Shown here piece after piece: positions 45,095-55,954 of a stretch of 64,000 nucleotides of DNA. The DNA is from Dastarcus helophoroides. Lineage: Eukaryota; Arthropoda; Insecta; Coleoptera; Bothrideridae. The first letter of the stretch is position 1; each line of letters begins with the position of its first letter. Both the position numbers and the translations under genes were made by a program. Under the pieces are notes generated by a model that saw only the letters and a program-made list of their open reading frames with translations, made no database searches and was not told where the DNA came from. Location of the stretch: the NCBI GenBank assembly GCA_028583605.1, contig CM053332.1:12078442-12142441 (forward strand), written 5' to 3'.

Positions 45095-45581
45095 TCAATA
45101 GTCCATTCGTCTTCTGGCTGGACAGAAGTGACCCTTATATCCACCATGTCCTTCATGGTCCTCAACTCGTCTGCAGTATTTGCAATCCCCACAAGGTCTT
45201 CTGGACAAAGCATCAGCGTTGTTATGCTGTCGTCCAGGTCGATGATGCACCTTAAAGTGATACTGCTGGAGCCTTTCCAACCATTTAGCCGTCTGTCCCC
45301 CTGCGTTCTTCATTCGGAGTAACCAAGAAAATGAGGAATTCTTGCCCGTACAAATACTTGTGAAAGTGTTCCACGGCCTTCACTATCGCAAGAAGTTCCT
45401 TCCTGGTGGTGCAATAGTTCCTCTCTGGCTTCGTTAGGATCTTGCTGTAATATTCGATGACTCTTTCTTCACCGCCTTGAACTTGGGACAGCACAGCCCC
45501 AACGCCGACGTTGCTAGCGTCTGTGTCCAGCACAAATTTTCCATTCTGCTGAGGATAAGTCAAGATAGGGCTTATGCACAA
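45095..45581 (-). pseudogene. Gypsy RNase H and connector, frameshifted
   Basis: The first frame (45581 down to 45285, 98 codons) shows 'KFVLDTDASNVGVGAVLSQV' (catalytic Asp in TDAS, residues 20-23) and 'RKELLAIVKAVEHFHKYLYG' (Glu). It shifts at about 45310 into the frame 45313 down to 45095. That frame holds 'WLERLQQYHFKVHHRPGRQH' and NNADALSR, the usual end of the gypsy RNase H region. The motif order is as expected for Ty3/gypsy Pol. Confidence 0.88.
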
Positions 45582-45629
45582 GGCGGACTTCAGTTTTCGG
45601 AAAGCAGTATCGCAATCCGGAGTCCAGAC

Positions 45630-46058
45630 TTACGGCGTTCTTCCTTCCGTTAGTCGGTGTAATGGCGCAGCGATGTTGGCGAAACTTTTCACAAATCTTC
45701 TGTAATAGGTGCATAACTCCAGGAAACTCCTCAGTTCATGTTTATCTTTGGGTCTTGGCCAGTCACGGATTGCTTGAGTCTTGCTGATATTTGTTTCCAC
45801 TACTGCGGCTGATACAGTGTGGCCCAAGAATTGTACTTTCCTTTGGAACAAAGAACACTTCTTCGAATTCAGCTTTAAGTTAGCTTGTTTTAATCTGTCG
45901 AAGACTTCTTGAAGATTTTCCTGATGTTCTTTAAAGCTCATGCCCATCACCATAACGTCATCTAAGTAAACCAAGCAAGTTTTCCAAGTGAGTCCTCGAA
46001 GTACCAGTTTCATTAGACGTTCGAAAGTAGCCGGTGCGTTACATAGTCCAAAAGGCAT
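45630..46058 (-). pseudogene. Gypsy reverse transcriptase, central and C-terminal part
   Basis: The 142-codon frame opens at 'MPFGLCNAPATFERLM', contains the YLDD active-site box (residues 31-34), 'LKQANLKLNSKKC' and 'FLGHTVS' (about residues 75-81), and runs into the RNase H connector 'YYRRFVKSFANIAAPLHRLT'. The Met is internal, not a true start. Upstream (46059-46175) the segment with the first catalytic Asp (TLDLKSGY) is readable only in another frame, with stops and a short deletion before 'QFTVMPFG'. Confidence 0.9.
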
Positions 46059-46173
46059 AACCGTGAACTGACATTATCTGTCTATGCTTACTTGCTAATA
46101 TCCACTTTTCAAGTCCAAAGTTGAAAACCAGGTGGACCCAGGACAAGGTTGTCAGGGTCTCATCAATTCTTGG

Positions 46174-47220
46174 CTAAGGGTAGCTGTCCTTCTTAGTGAC
46201 GTCGTTTAATTTCCGGTAGTCGACACAGAATCTTGTTGACCCGTCCTTCTTTGTAATCAAAACTACAGGGGAAGACCATGGACTATTGGACTCCTCGATG
46301 ACTCCATCCTTGATCATCTTCTTAACCAGTCCTGCGACTTCATCTTGCTTGGCCACCGGTAATATTCTAGGGGGTTGACGAAAAGGTGTTGCATCGCCGG
46401 TGTTGATTTTGTGTCGAACTACGTCCGTCCTTTCTAGATTTTGGTCTCCATCGGTAAAAGTGCTGTGATTTTTCTTGAGAAATGATCTTGCCAGAACTAC
46501 TTCTTCCTTGGACAAGTGTTTCAAGTCCACTTCCAACTTCACTTGCCCAATCTTCGTTTCCTGTACTGGCGCACAACTGTCACCCAAGGAGCTTATTGAG
46601 GCTATCAGGGTACAGACTGCCAGAGTACTACCCTTTTTGATTGAGCGTGCTGTTGGGAACACGTTGACAACTCTCACAGGTACCTTCTGAAATGCTTTAA
46701 CGACGGATCTCGTCACTAGTAAATTGTTGGAAATGTCATAATTCGGTTCCCCTAATCCAACGCAGCAGCCCAAATCTCCTTCCATCACAGCCATAACCGT
46801 CTTCTCGCTGCTTCCCTGTACCACAGCTGTTTCGCAGGCAAACAGTCTTACCTCCTTTGGAGTGTCCTTTGGTGTAGTCAGGACAAGCTCTTTATTTCCA
46901 ATCTTTAAAATGTTCTGCGCTGGGTCGAAAGTAAAGCCACGTTGCCTGATTACGTCCATCCCCAGAATCAGTTCGTCTTCGATATTCGCCACCAACACCC
47001 GATGCGAAATCCTTAGTTTTCCCAGACCAATCATGACGTCTGCCTCTCCTATAATTGGCGCAGTATCTCCCGTAACTGTCCTGAGGACCATTCTTTGCGA
47101 CAGTACCCTCGGTTGTGACGGAAGATTGTTCCTTCGTGCTAAAGTAACCATGGCGCCTGTGTCGATTATGGCCTGTACATTCCTTCCATCTACGCTGGCT
47201 GCCACTACCAAACTTTCCAC
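46174..47220 (-). pseudogene. Gypsy aspartic protease and reverse transcriptase N-terminus
   Basis: The 348-codon frame holds an aspartic protease, DTGA at residues 20-23 and ILGMD near residue 87, then a linker, then the RT fingers 'SPWSSPVVLITKKDG' and 'FCVDYRKLND' (331-340). It ends at an in-frame TAG (46174-46176) where a Leu codon would be expected after DSYP, consistent with a single T-to-A change. Upstream, in another frame to 47365, lies HFKEDC, the last part of a gag CCHC zinc knuckle, so the gag-pro junction is retained but the rest of gag is lost at the inversion junction. Confidence 0.88.
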
Positions 47221-47365
47221 TTTCCATGGTCCTTTTTATCTGTTTGATGGAAAGAGTTTTGGGGGCTCGTTGCTCGACACCCGCCAGAGAGTGCCCCTTC
47301 CCACTGGCTGATTTTAGTTTTCCTGTGGGGCTTGTCGACTTCTTGTGGCTGACCTGCAATCTTCC

Positions 47366-47447
47366 TTGAAGTGTGCCGAGTTAATTTGGTAATAAAGTGG
47401 TGTAATTCACACGTGGTAATCTATTCGGACCGATAAAGCCCGTAACA
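47366..47447 (+). repeat. Gypsy LTR U5-end fragment, inverted relative to pol
   Basis: A plus-strand 82-bp LTR 3' part: 'gtgccgagttaatttggtaa' to 'gataaagcccgtaaca'. It matches the reverse complement of the left LTR outer part. It is fused to the minus-strand gag zinc-knuckle sequence through the shared word TTGAAGTGTG (47366-47375), present in both partners. Confidence 0.88.
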
Positions 47448-47449
47448 TC

Positions 47450-47464
47450 TGGTGTCAGAAGCGG
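47450..47464 (+). other. Gypsy primer-binding site
   Basis: TGGTGTCAGAAGCGG begins 2 bp after the LTR end. It is complementary to the 3' end of animal tRNA-Leu (ending ..TTCTGACACCA), except possibly one position (C for T). Confidence 0.7.
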
Positions 47465-47576
47465 AATTTTTATTAGGCCTTATTACGAAGAAATTAACCA
47501 AGTGCTCCAGCATTTGACTTTACCTCGGACGTTTTAAACTGTTAAATAGTTTATACGAGGCGCGTCAAGTAAAATC

Positions 47577-47828
47577 TTGAACATTCTATTACGCTTTATG
47601 GATATGAGATTAAAGTCGGCCAAAATGGAACAACAAATGCAAGCGTTATTCGCAATGTTTAAAGAACACGCTGAAGAAAGAAAACGACAAGAAAAAGAAC
47701 AGGAGGAAGCACGAAGACGACAAGAAAAACAACAGGAGGAAGAACGAAGACGACAAGAAAAAGAAGAGGAGGAAGAACGAAGTCAGTTAGAAGTCAGTGT
47801 AGTTAGTGGGTTAGCAATTAGTAAATAA
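47577..47828 (+). pseudogene. Gypsy gag N-terminal fragment fused to LTR
   Basis: A plus-strand frame with 'MRLKSAKMEQQMQALFAMFK' followed by a repetitive, highly charged coiled-coil-like stretch of RRQEK and EEERRRQ repeats. After about 47786 the frame runs into LTR sequence (QLEVSVVSGLAISK is LTR translation) and stops, so gag is truncated after about 60-70 residues. The junction shows a short shared word (GAAG). Confidence 0.75.
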
Positions 47829-47928
47829 TAGTGAGTTACTGTTCAGTTGAAGTGTGTCGAGTAAATTTGGTAATAAAGTGATGTAATTCACACGTAGTAA
47901 TCTATTCGAACCGATAAAGCCCGTAACA
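47784..47928 (+). repeat. Truncated gypsy LTR, outer right end
   Basis: A plus-strand LTR from 'agtcagttagaagtcagtgt' to 'cccgtaaca'. It lacks the first ~220 bp (U3) of the LTR and is followed by the TSD ATAC. Confidence 0.88.
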
Positions 47929-47932
47929 ATAC

Positions 47933-50900
47933 TCTTTCCCTATTTTCAAAAATATTTAGACTTTTCGGTGTTCTGTTTTTTTTGTATTTTGTTTTGAAAA
48001 TTAATTATTACATTTTTTAAAATTTTTATCATTTGAAAATTCTTACTTTTTCTGAAAATGTAAATTTTTTCAAAACTGAACTTTTGACTTTTTAAATTTT
48101 CGACTTTTTTCTAAATTTTATTTTTGTTTTCAATTTTTTTGGAAAATTGTAATTTTGCTATTGAAAATTTTGATTCTTAATAATTTCGACTGGTTTTTAT
48201 TTAAATGTCAACTATTTTTCAAAATTTCGACTTTTTCGATTATTTTTTGATTTTTTTTGTTGAAAATTTCGCTATTTCTTCTTTCAAAATTTCGATTTTA
48301 TTGAAAATTTTGAAATTTTATGAAATGTTTGACATTTTTTCAAAATTTTATTTTTTTGGATCAAAAATTTCAAATTTAAAAAACAATGTTCCACTTTGAT
48401 TCAAAATGTTAACTACCAAAAATTTAAACTAATTCCAAAATTGTAACTTCTCAGTATTTCGACTTTCGAACACCTCGATCTATCTAATAATTTTCACTTG
48501 TTTTCAATTATCCGGTTTCGAAAATTTTGATTTTTGTTGAGAAGTTGAGTGCAAATTTTGCAACTATTCAAAATTTAAACTTTTTTAAAATTTCGAATTA
48601 TTTCGTAAATTCGATAAAAATTCTCAAATTATTTACAAATTTTCGTATTTTTTTTAATTTCGACTATAATTTCGACCATTTCTTCTTTTGCAAAGTTTTT
48701 ACTTCTATTGGAAATTTGAAAGATTTTGGAAACAACAAATTTCCACTTCTTCATTGAAAATTTTAACCTTTTCTTAAATCTGCACTTTTTTGAAAATTTC
48801 GCCTTTTATTTTAATTCACTCTTTGTTGAAAATACCGGCCTTTTTCAAATGGTCGAATTTTTCAAAATTTTAGTCATTTTCCAAAATTTAAAATTTTTGG
48901 AAAACTTGAACATTTTGACTATTTTTTTAATTTGAACTATTTTTAAAATTTTGACATTTTTTGCAAACTGTCGATCCTTTATTTGAAAATTGTAATTTTG
49001 TTAAAGTCATACATTTCTTAAAATCTGTTATTGAAATTTTCGACTAATAATTCGCAAAATTTCGACTCCATTTCAAAGCTTCGACTTTTTTTTCAAAATT
49101 TAGACTCTCTTTGAAAACACGATTTTTTTTTGAAAGTTCGAACTTTTCTAACAATTTTATTTATACATTTTTTTAAAACATTGCCAATTAAATCTTCGAT
49201 TTAAAAGAAAAGGTTCTTTTTAAACTTGATTTATTGAAAATTCCGACTTTTTTCAAAATTTTACCTTTTCAAAATTTCAACCTTTTTGATAATTACGAGC
49301 TTTTAGATAATTTTGAGTTTTCTCCAATATTCAAAAATTTCAGCTTCTTTGAAACTTTAATTAAAAACTCTGCAATTCATTTTAAATGTTGATATTTTTC
49401 CAAGAATTTGTCTTTTATTCACATTCCCAAAATAATTAAAAATGTCGACCATTTTACAAATTGAAAATTTTGTTCGAAATCCTTATTTTCTTTTGAAAAT
49501 TTGACTTTCTATGAAAATTTCAAAACTTTTCTAAGATTTGACTTTTTTTTAAAAGTCCGACTTTTCTGATAACTTGAGCTTTATTTTTTAAAATTAGTAA
49601 TGTTTTTCTTTTTAAATTTAAAGTTCTTGGGAAAAATTTCGAAATAACACTCGAATTAAAAAAGATTAATAACAAAAATTTCTAGTTTTAAGATTGTTCA
49701 GAGTTTTGAAACAAATTTCCAAAAAAAACTTGCATTTTATGTACAAATGAATTGCCAAAATTTGTATTTTAATCACAAAAAATTGGCTTTAAGCTGGAAT
49801 ATTTGAATTATGAAATTTCTCTGGAACTTCAAAATTACTAAAAAAAAATTAAATCACAACGGTAAATTGTTAATGAATCGTTTTCAACGTTTTGATTAAT
49901 TTTAATTTAGAAATTTTGACTCTTCTAGAAATGTTGACTCTTTGTCTCAAAAATTTTAATAATTCCCACTTTAAAAGTCGAAATTATAAGAATATTTTTG
50001 ACAAATAATTTATTTCAAAAATTTTTTTTCTTTAATTCCAAAAATGTTATTTTTTTTTGAAAAATGTCGTTTACTAATAAGAAATTTCAACTTTTTTTAA
50101 AAATATGATCTGCTTTCTCATGAAATTTTAAGTTTAATCTTTAGATTTCGATAATTTTTTTATCGAAATTTGAATTTTAATTTCGAACTTGAGAATTTCA
50201 AGAATAAATTTAACATTTCTAGAAAAATTAAAAATTCCGATCCAGAATTTTCTTTAGTATTACAGCAGTAGTAATTTTTTAAAGAAATATCAAATTGTAA
50301 AAAAGGTTGAAATTTACAAGGTTCATTTTTTTGAAATTTGAATATTTTTCCCAATGCTTTTTTTCTTTTATGCAGATTTGAAGTTTATTTTCCCTAAACT
50401 TATACCTAATAATTTTCAGTTTCTTACCAAAATTACAAATTAAAATGAACTGTAAAATATTAAAATTTCGTTAAAAAACTTTTAAATTTCCAAAACAAAT
50501 TAGAAGAGAAATCAAAATTTCTACAAGAAAAATATTTCAAAGACAAAATCTCCAGGAAAAGTCGAAATTTTAAAAAAAAAATCTTTGTACAAAAGGTTTA
50601 GAGAAAAACACAAATTGCATAGGAAAAAAAGCAAAATTTCTTATAGAAAAATTCGAAATTTGAAATATCTTTACAAAAAAATCGAAATTTTTTGTTTTTC
50701 CAAAAATGTTTTTTCCAAACATTTTTTGTCAAAACTACAAAATAAAATTAACTTTAAATTGTCAAAGTCTCGTGAAAAAACTTGACATTTTTAAAGCAAA
50801 TTAGAGGAACAAAGAAAAATCTGGAGAAGTTGGGATTTCTGGAAGAAATTTTAAGAATAACACTTTCAGGAAAAGTAGAAATTTCGGCAAAATTTTTTAT

Positions 50901-51496
50901 AAAATATTTAGGAGAAATGGAGACTGCAGAAAAAATCAAAATTTCCTAAAAAATCGAAATATCTGAAAAAACTCAAAAATGTTATACAAAATGAGATTTG
51001 AGGTAAAATTTCGAAAATATCGTATTAACTTATTTTTAGAGAAATAGTAAAATGCGAGATGAGTTGGATTTAGATTTTTTCTTCAAGTTTTAATTATTTT
51101 CTCAAAATGTTGACATGTTTAAAGAAATTTGAGTTTTTTCTTAACATTTTAATTCCTGCTCGAAGTATTGATTTCTTCCTCAAAACTTTTACAAAAATTA
51201 GTTTTCGAAAATATGATTTTAATCAAAATTAAAAATAAAATAGGTTTTTAAATGTTGTAACTTCGTGAAAGAAACCTAAAATTTCTATACAAAGAAATAA
51301 GAGAAAATTTAAAATTTCTACAAAAAATTGTGTAATAAAAAGGGTTCAGAAAATTTTGAGAAAAAAAACTCGTAAGCGAAATTGGGGATACTGCAGTGCC
51401 TATACGCCAGCCGCCACTGATTCTTAGATTAGTCGTGAGTTTAGCATTTCCAACACGAGAACCAAATACAGGATGATTCACATAAGAGTATGGTTT
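47933..51496. repeat. Degenerate repeat block, no gene
   Basis: T-rich, forward-orientation TTTCGAC words to about 49.6 kb, then mixed, then A-rich reverse-orientation words from about 50.4 to 51.3 kb. The frames here (48205-48399, 48527-48757, 48726-48935, 50160-50354, 50585-50785, 50754-50939, 51248-51622) have no recognised domains. Confidence 0.55.
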
Positions 51497-51745
51497 GGTG
51501 GAAGAGACTTGGTCCTTGGTTATCTTTAAAAATTGAAATACAGAACTTGTCCCCTGAAACCAAGAAAAATTAAAAAACACGACAAACGTTGCTCTAAGGT
51601 GTTTCGACAGCCAAGCTGTCATCTTCAGAGAAATACAGTATCTCTCTGAGATGACAGCCTGGCTGTCAAAACGCGTTAGAGCAACGTTTGTTGTGTTTTT
51701 TAATCTTTCTTGATTTCAGGGGACAAGTTCTGTATTTCAATGTTT
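51497..51745. mobile_element. Foldback element family A, copy 5
   Basis: Both arms are present: 'ggtggaagagacttggtcct' start, 'cttgtcccctgaaaccaaga', 'tttcgacagccaagctgtca' then a central 'tcttcagagaaatacagtat', and the mirrored 'gctgtcaaaacgcgttagag', 'tttcttgatttcaggggaca'. The right terminus stops after 'tgtatttcaatg'. Compensating pairs (gacagccaagctgtc against gatagccaagctatc in other copies) keep the stem paired. Confidence 0.87.
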
Positions 51746-52134
51746 TATAAGAATATGGCCTCTCCCGAGCTCGAAATGCACCCCAATATGCACATTCACA
51801 GAGGAGAGGTAATAAATTATAATATGTATGTTGGAACAGCCCTGACTTCATAACTCACACTCCTTGACAGTATCGCTTATGTAGAAATAACACCCAAAAT
51901 TTTAACAAGAATTCATCGATCTAGGCACTCACGCCTGTTTGCAAAATGAGGACGACAATTTTAACACCGTTTACATAATTTTTATCTTATTTTCTAATGC
52001 TTATCAATTAATCTAATTTTGCGGACATGTCTAAATTAGAAGTTAAAATTTACTATTTTTAGTCGGATCGAGTCATTAACAAATATTGTATGTTGGGTTG
52101 CATTTTGGGCTCGTGAGGGTTGTACTCTTATTTA
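51746..52134. other. Spacer, no gene
   Basis: Unique-looking sequence including 'ctcccgagctcgaaatgcac'. No gene is recognised. Confidence 0.45.
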
Positions 52135-52434
52135 TTACATTTGTAAATTAACTGATCCCCACAATTTCCAATAACGTCCCCTTATTGTAGTACCCTGGTT
52201 GAATATTATATCAGCCACTGTTTCGAGGACGACGGGTATGGAGTTCATTTTCGATTGAGTTCGTCCTTCCAAAAACCTTTTATGCCACTTATACACTTGA
52301 GTTTTCTTCAAACAAGTATCACGAAACTGTGATTCTAGTCTACAACGAATTCCGGTGAGCTTTACAACTTCAACGGCAAAAAATTTAATAATAATGCTCT
52401 GCGCAACGTGCGGATAAACCTCTTGCCCACTCAT
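52135..52434 (-). pseudogene. Mariner transposase N-terminal domain
   Basis: The frame begins MSGQEVYPHVAQSIIIKFF and shows the N-terminal helix-turn-helix signature 'CLKKTQVYKWHKRFLEGRT', which aligns with 'YLKKTQVYESHKQFLEGRI' of the copy at 57344. The DDD catalytic region is absent. The open frame extends upstream to 52527 without conservation, so I take the Met at 52434, shared in position with the other copy (MSELEV). Confidence 0.85.
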
Positions 52435-52587
52435 TGTATTTACAACTGACGTACAGCGAGAACGGAATTCGCTTGAGCGTAGGAAGTCACGTGGTATCCC
52501 CCCTAACATGTCTAAGAGTATGAGCACACTCCCGATGCCCTCATGACGACATGATAGAAATTCCGATTCATATTTGATTTACTCTCG
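52135..52587 (-). mobile_element. Mariner fragment, 5' terminus and transposase N-terminus
   Basis: The 5' inverted repeat reads CGAGAGTAAATCAAATATG on the minus strand (52569-52587), continuing AATCGGAATTT, with TA at 52588-52589. It matches, as an inverted partner, the 3' end of the mariner at 58447-58478. About 120 bp inside lies ATG (52432-52434) and a broken transposase N-terminus. The 3' two-thirds is missing after about 52135. Confidence 0.85.
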
Positions 52588-52589
52588 TA

Positions 52590-53319
52590 CATAAAATTTC
52601 GTAGTGAAAACTCGAAATCTATACTTTGACTGGGTTATATAGATTTGGAAATCAAACTCAAACTTTCCACTTCTTCTCAAAATGTTTAATTTAAACTAGG
52701 AATTTTGAACTTAACAATTTCAGAGTTTTATTCGAAAGTTGAATTCAAAATTGCAATTTAAGATTTAAACCGAAAATGTTTATCTTCAGAATTTTTTATT
52801 ACATGTAATTTTTAATTTTTTTTCTTTTGAAAATGTCTACGTTTTTCTGAAATTCCCCTGTTTATTGCATCCAAAAATTGAATATAGATACTATTTCTGA
52901 AGCATCAACTTTAAGTTTGAAATTTAGAATTAAATTTCGATTTTATTTGATGAACAAATTTTTCTCAGATATTTGAGTTTAAGCTTGAATTTTGAAAATT
53001 CGAAAATGTTTGAAAATTCTAACATAGAATAATATCTCATATTTACGATCTAGTCTAAATTTTTTATGTTTAGCTTAAAATTTTAGTTTTTTTTTTTTCA
53101 ACATTTTGGTTTTGAAAGAGAAAATTCAACTTATGGTTTAAATTTTGATATCAGTGCGTGAACTTACACAATGAAGTAGATGAAATTTCTTTAATTTTAA
53201 ACAAGTTAGTAGAATAGCGGAGTATTTTATTTTGTAATATAGAAAAAAAAGAAATAATATTGCTTCAATGTACTACAATCTAAAGTAGAAACAATTTTGC
53301 GACTCGGTATTTTTTTTTC
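52590..53319. other. T-rich degenerate DNA, no gene
   Basis: No recognisable features beyond A/T-rich repeat words. Confidence 0.45.
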
Positions 53320-53500
53320 GTGGCCCGATGCCAGTTCGTGACCCACTACTTGGAAAACCTAAAAGACCTAAAAGATACCCATAAAAATACACATTTTATT
53401 AAAAGTTTCATTAAAATCGATCTAGCAGTTTCCGAGGTTAGCCCAGACAAAGATCACTCGACAGACAGACACACTTTAGTTTTATTAATACAAATATGTA
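53320..53500 (+). mobile_element. Old mobile-element end (fragment)
   Basis: 'gtggcccgatgccagttcgt' followed by 'gacccactacttgg' resembles a hAT-type terminus. 'agtttcattaaaatcgatct' then 'agcagtttccgaggtta' and 'gacagacagac' is a phrase common in insect element tails. The family is unassigned. The 53320-53595 frame is not a protein gene. Confidence 0.4.
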
Positions 53501-54198
53501 ATCCATCCAGATGTGTGATTTTTTTTTATAATATTGATATACTAACATTTACAATTTCTTTAAAACTTCAGTGGTTTGTTTTAAGCGCGGCTTAAATTTT
53601 TGGTTTGAATAATAAAATATGGGTTGTAACATCTTGTAAAACTGGAAATATTTATGCACTCCATAAAACGGCAAATTTCTTCCAAGAACTTAAATAAAAG
53701 AGATAGAAGAGAAAACACTGTACAGACGCCAATAAAGTTTCGCTAAGTCGCCAGCGACCTACGCGAATTTTGCAACCATATTCGAGAGGTGCAATAACAT
53801 TTCCGCCGCCCACATGTCAAAAGAATTATGGGGTAACAGCACTGGCTCGGTAATTGTCCGCATTTTCTTAAATTTACATTGTCGATATCAATACGAGATT
53901 GTCTGGTCTGACTGTAAAGGAGGAGAAATTTTAATAATGTAATAATTTGTTCACTGCATGGGAGAACAGGAACAGTTTATTAGAAAAAATTTGTGCAAAT
54001 ATGCTATGTTTATTATTTGATTATCTAAATAATACTTCCAAAACAAGAGTGTGGGATTACATATTACATTGGTATCCACAACTGTGCTAATGATGACTTT
54101 GTTTTGCAGAGCTGAGTAACTTGTTTTCTATTGCTTTGAATCAAACTAACCAGATAAAGCTAAAGGGCAGGACCTTAATTATTAAGAAAAAAATACGA
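53501..54198. other. Mixed unique DNA, no gene
   Basis: It includes a GC-richer patch at 53730-53830 (cgccagcgacctacgcg). No recognised gene. Confidence 0.4.
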
Positions 54199-54272
54199 TA
54201 AAACCCCGTTTAACGCTTCTTCGTTTAATGCCGATTCGGTTTAAAGCGCTTTGTTTAAAACAAAGACTTTGT
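54199..54272 (+). mobile_element. Pogo/Tigger-like MITE remnant
   Basis: 'aaaccccgtttaacgcttct' and 'cgtttaatgccgattcggtt' repeat the CGTTTAACGC-type word characteristic of pogo-group terminal repeats. Only one end is seen. Confidence 0.45.
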
Positions 54273-54429
54273 TGAGAATTCCTAGAATTTCCTCTTTAAA
54301 ATTTTTTTGATTGCTGTGTTTTATATCATATCATATACTTAATTTAAAAAAATATATTTAATTAATGAAAATGATGCTTTTGATATAAAATTTTTAATTT
54401 TAATCCTAATTTTCTTATATTTAGTTATA

Positions 54430-55245
54430 TTTTCTGCACCTCGACCTAAGGAGATCTTTTATTCATACCCTGATCTACGTAGTTCCCAGGTTCAAACTCT
54501 TGTAGAAATTTATTATGAACCTGGGATTGAGTTTTTTCATATCTGAGGGGACCATCCGAGTTGGACGTGCCTTTTGCGTGCAAGCTCATCGCACTTGCGT
54601 AGTACATGTTCTGCAGTCTTCGCAGTTTCTGCGCAAAAGCGACATAGGTCGGTTTCAGCTTAACCCATTTTCTTGAGATGGTACCTCGTAGGGCAATGTC
54701 CTGGTAAGAGACCGGTTAGGATCCTCAATTCGGATTTGCGGAGTTCTAAGAAGACCTTTGTCTTTTCAAGCGTTCCAGATATGAATCTTTTAGCCTGTCG
54801 TTGTCCTGGATATGATCTCCAGTGGAAAATTCTTGACTTTGCTTCCCATTTTTGACCTCATTGTTGATTTGACTTTTAGAAAAGCCGGTTCAAGTCCAAG
54901 AAATGACGATGCAGATTCTTCTCTAGCGAATTAGGTTCGCAGCTTCATTCCCTTGTATTCGTTTGTGCCCTGGCACCCACTTGAGGTTGATCCTGTTTGT
55001 GTTTCAGCCAGTTGCTTTAGAGTTTCCCAATTTAGTTTGAATATTTGATAATGCAGCTGCTGAGAACCTTTACTTGCCGCTTGACTGTCAGAGGTAATGC
55101 AGATCTTTGTTCCTTTCAGATTTCTTCGAATACACTTGTAAGCGCAGAGTTCTATTGCATGTATTTCAGTTTGAAAGGCAGTTGGGTCTTTTCCTAAGGC
55201 TTTATAGAACCTATAGTTAGGGATCATAAATTCGCACTTGAGTCC
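54430..55245 (-). pseudogene. LINE 3' end: RNase H and C-terminal region, copy 1
   Basis: On the minus strand, 55227 down to 54931 reads 'AFQTEIHAIELCAYKCIRRN' and 'KICITSDSQAASKGSQQ' (RNase H with the ..SDSQAA.. Asp block). It then shifts frame through 'WVPGHK'-type sequence to 'LELRKSELRILTGLLPGHCP' and 'LCRFCAETAKTAEHVL' (the CCHC-like C-terminus). A hairpin (CCCAGGTTCA / TGAACCTGGG, about 54487-54525) lies in the 3' UTR. It is an RNase H-bearing non-LTR retrotransposon (R1/LOA/I-like group); the clade is not settled. Frames are broken in several places. Confidence 0.8.
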
Positions 55246-55886
55246 CTATCGTAGTCCTAGATATGATCTCCAGTGAGAAATTCTTGGCTTTGCTTCCCAT
55301 TTTTCGACCTCATTGTTGATTTGACTTTTGGAAAAACCAAAAGCAACTTCAAGTCCCAGAAATGACAATGCAGATCCTTCTCCAGCGAGTTGGTCCGCAG
55401 CTTCATTCCCTTGTACTCCTTTGTGCCCTGGCACCCACTTAAGGCTGATCATGTCGTGTTTAGCCAGTTGCTTTAGAGTTTGTTCACAATCCCAAACTAG
55501 TTTGGATTTGACAATGCAGCTGCTGAGAGCTTTTATTGCCGCTTGTCTGAGTTAATGTAGATTTTGGTTCCTTTCAGGTTTCTTCGAAGACACTCGCAGG
55601 ACCAAAGTTCTATTGCATGTATTTCAGTTTGAAAGACAGTTGGGTCTTTTCTCAAAGCTTTAGAGAACCTATAAATTCCCACTCCAAACCAGATGGATAA
55701 TTTGTGTTTTTCTTCAGGTACTGAACGCAACCCCCTCTCTTGGAAAATAAAGTCTTCTGTATACAGATGTTCACAAATTTCATCTACCTCGTTTGATTGT
55801 AAATTCTGGACGATAATTAACGATGATTGAAAATAGGTTAAATAACAATGTTTTACTTTACTAGTCACCATCATAGAAAACAGCAT
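55246..55886 (-). pseudogene. LINE RNase H region, copy 2 (tandem with copy 1)
   Basis: 'TVFQTEIHAIELWSCECLRR' and 'KIYINSD' (frame 55886-55533), then after a frameshift 'MISLKWVPGHKGVQGNEAAD' and 'QINNEVEKWEAKPRISHWRS' (frame 55452-55246). The nucleotide sequence repeats copy 1 at an offset of 451 bp (tatgatctcc at 54811 and 55262). Copy 2 is better preserved at GNEAADQLA, while copy 1 keeps the SDSQAA block. It stops at YLGLR, where copy 1 begins, so the pair is either a tandem duplication or two nested 3' fragments. Confidence 0.8.
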
Positions 55887-55954
55887 ACACCAAAGAATTC
55901 TAGGAAACGCGAGGATTGACCGAATGTAACTTAACTAGTTGATAATGTCATGAG

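Larger units (their letters stand above)
43744..47928 (-). mobile_element. Rearranged Ty3/gypsy LTR retrotransposon with inverted LTRs
   Basis: The left LTR (43744-44108) and the main internal region (44109-47365) read on the minus strand. At 47366-47375 the sequence switches to plus-strand LTR end (to 47447), primer-binding site, gag start and a truncated plus-strand LTR ending at 47928. Both outer ends are therefore U5 ends (TGTTACGGG... and ...CCCGTAACA). The same 4-bp ATAC flanks the composite (43740-43743 and 47929-47932), suggesting it integrated as one already rearranged molecule. All coding parts are broken. Confidence 0.85.
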
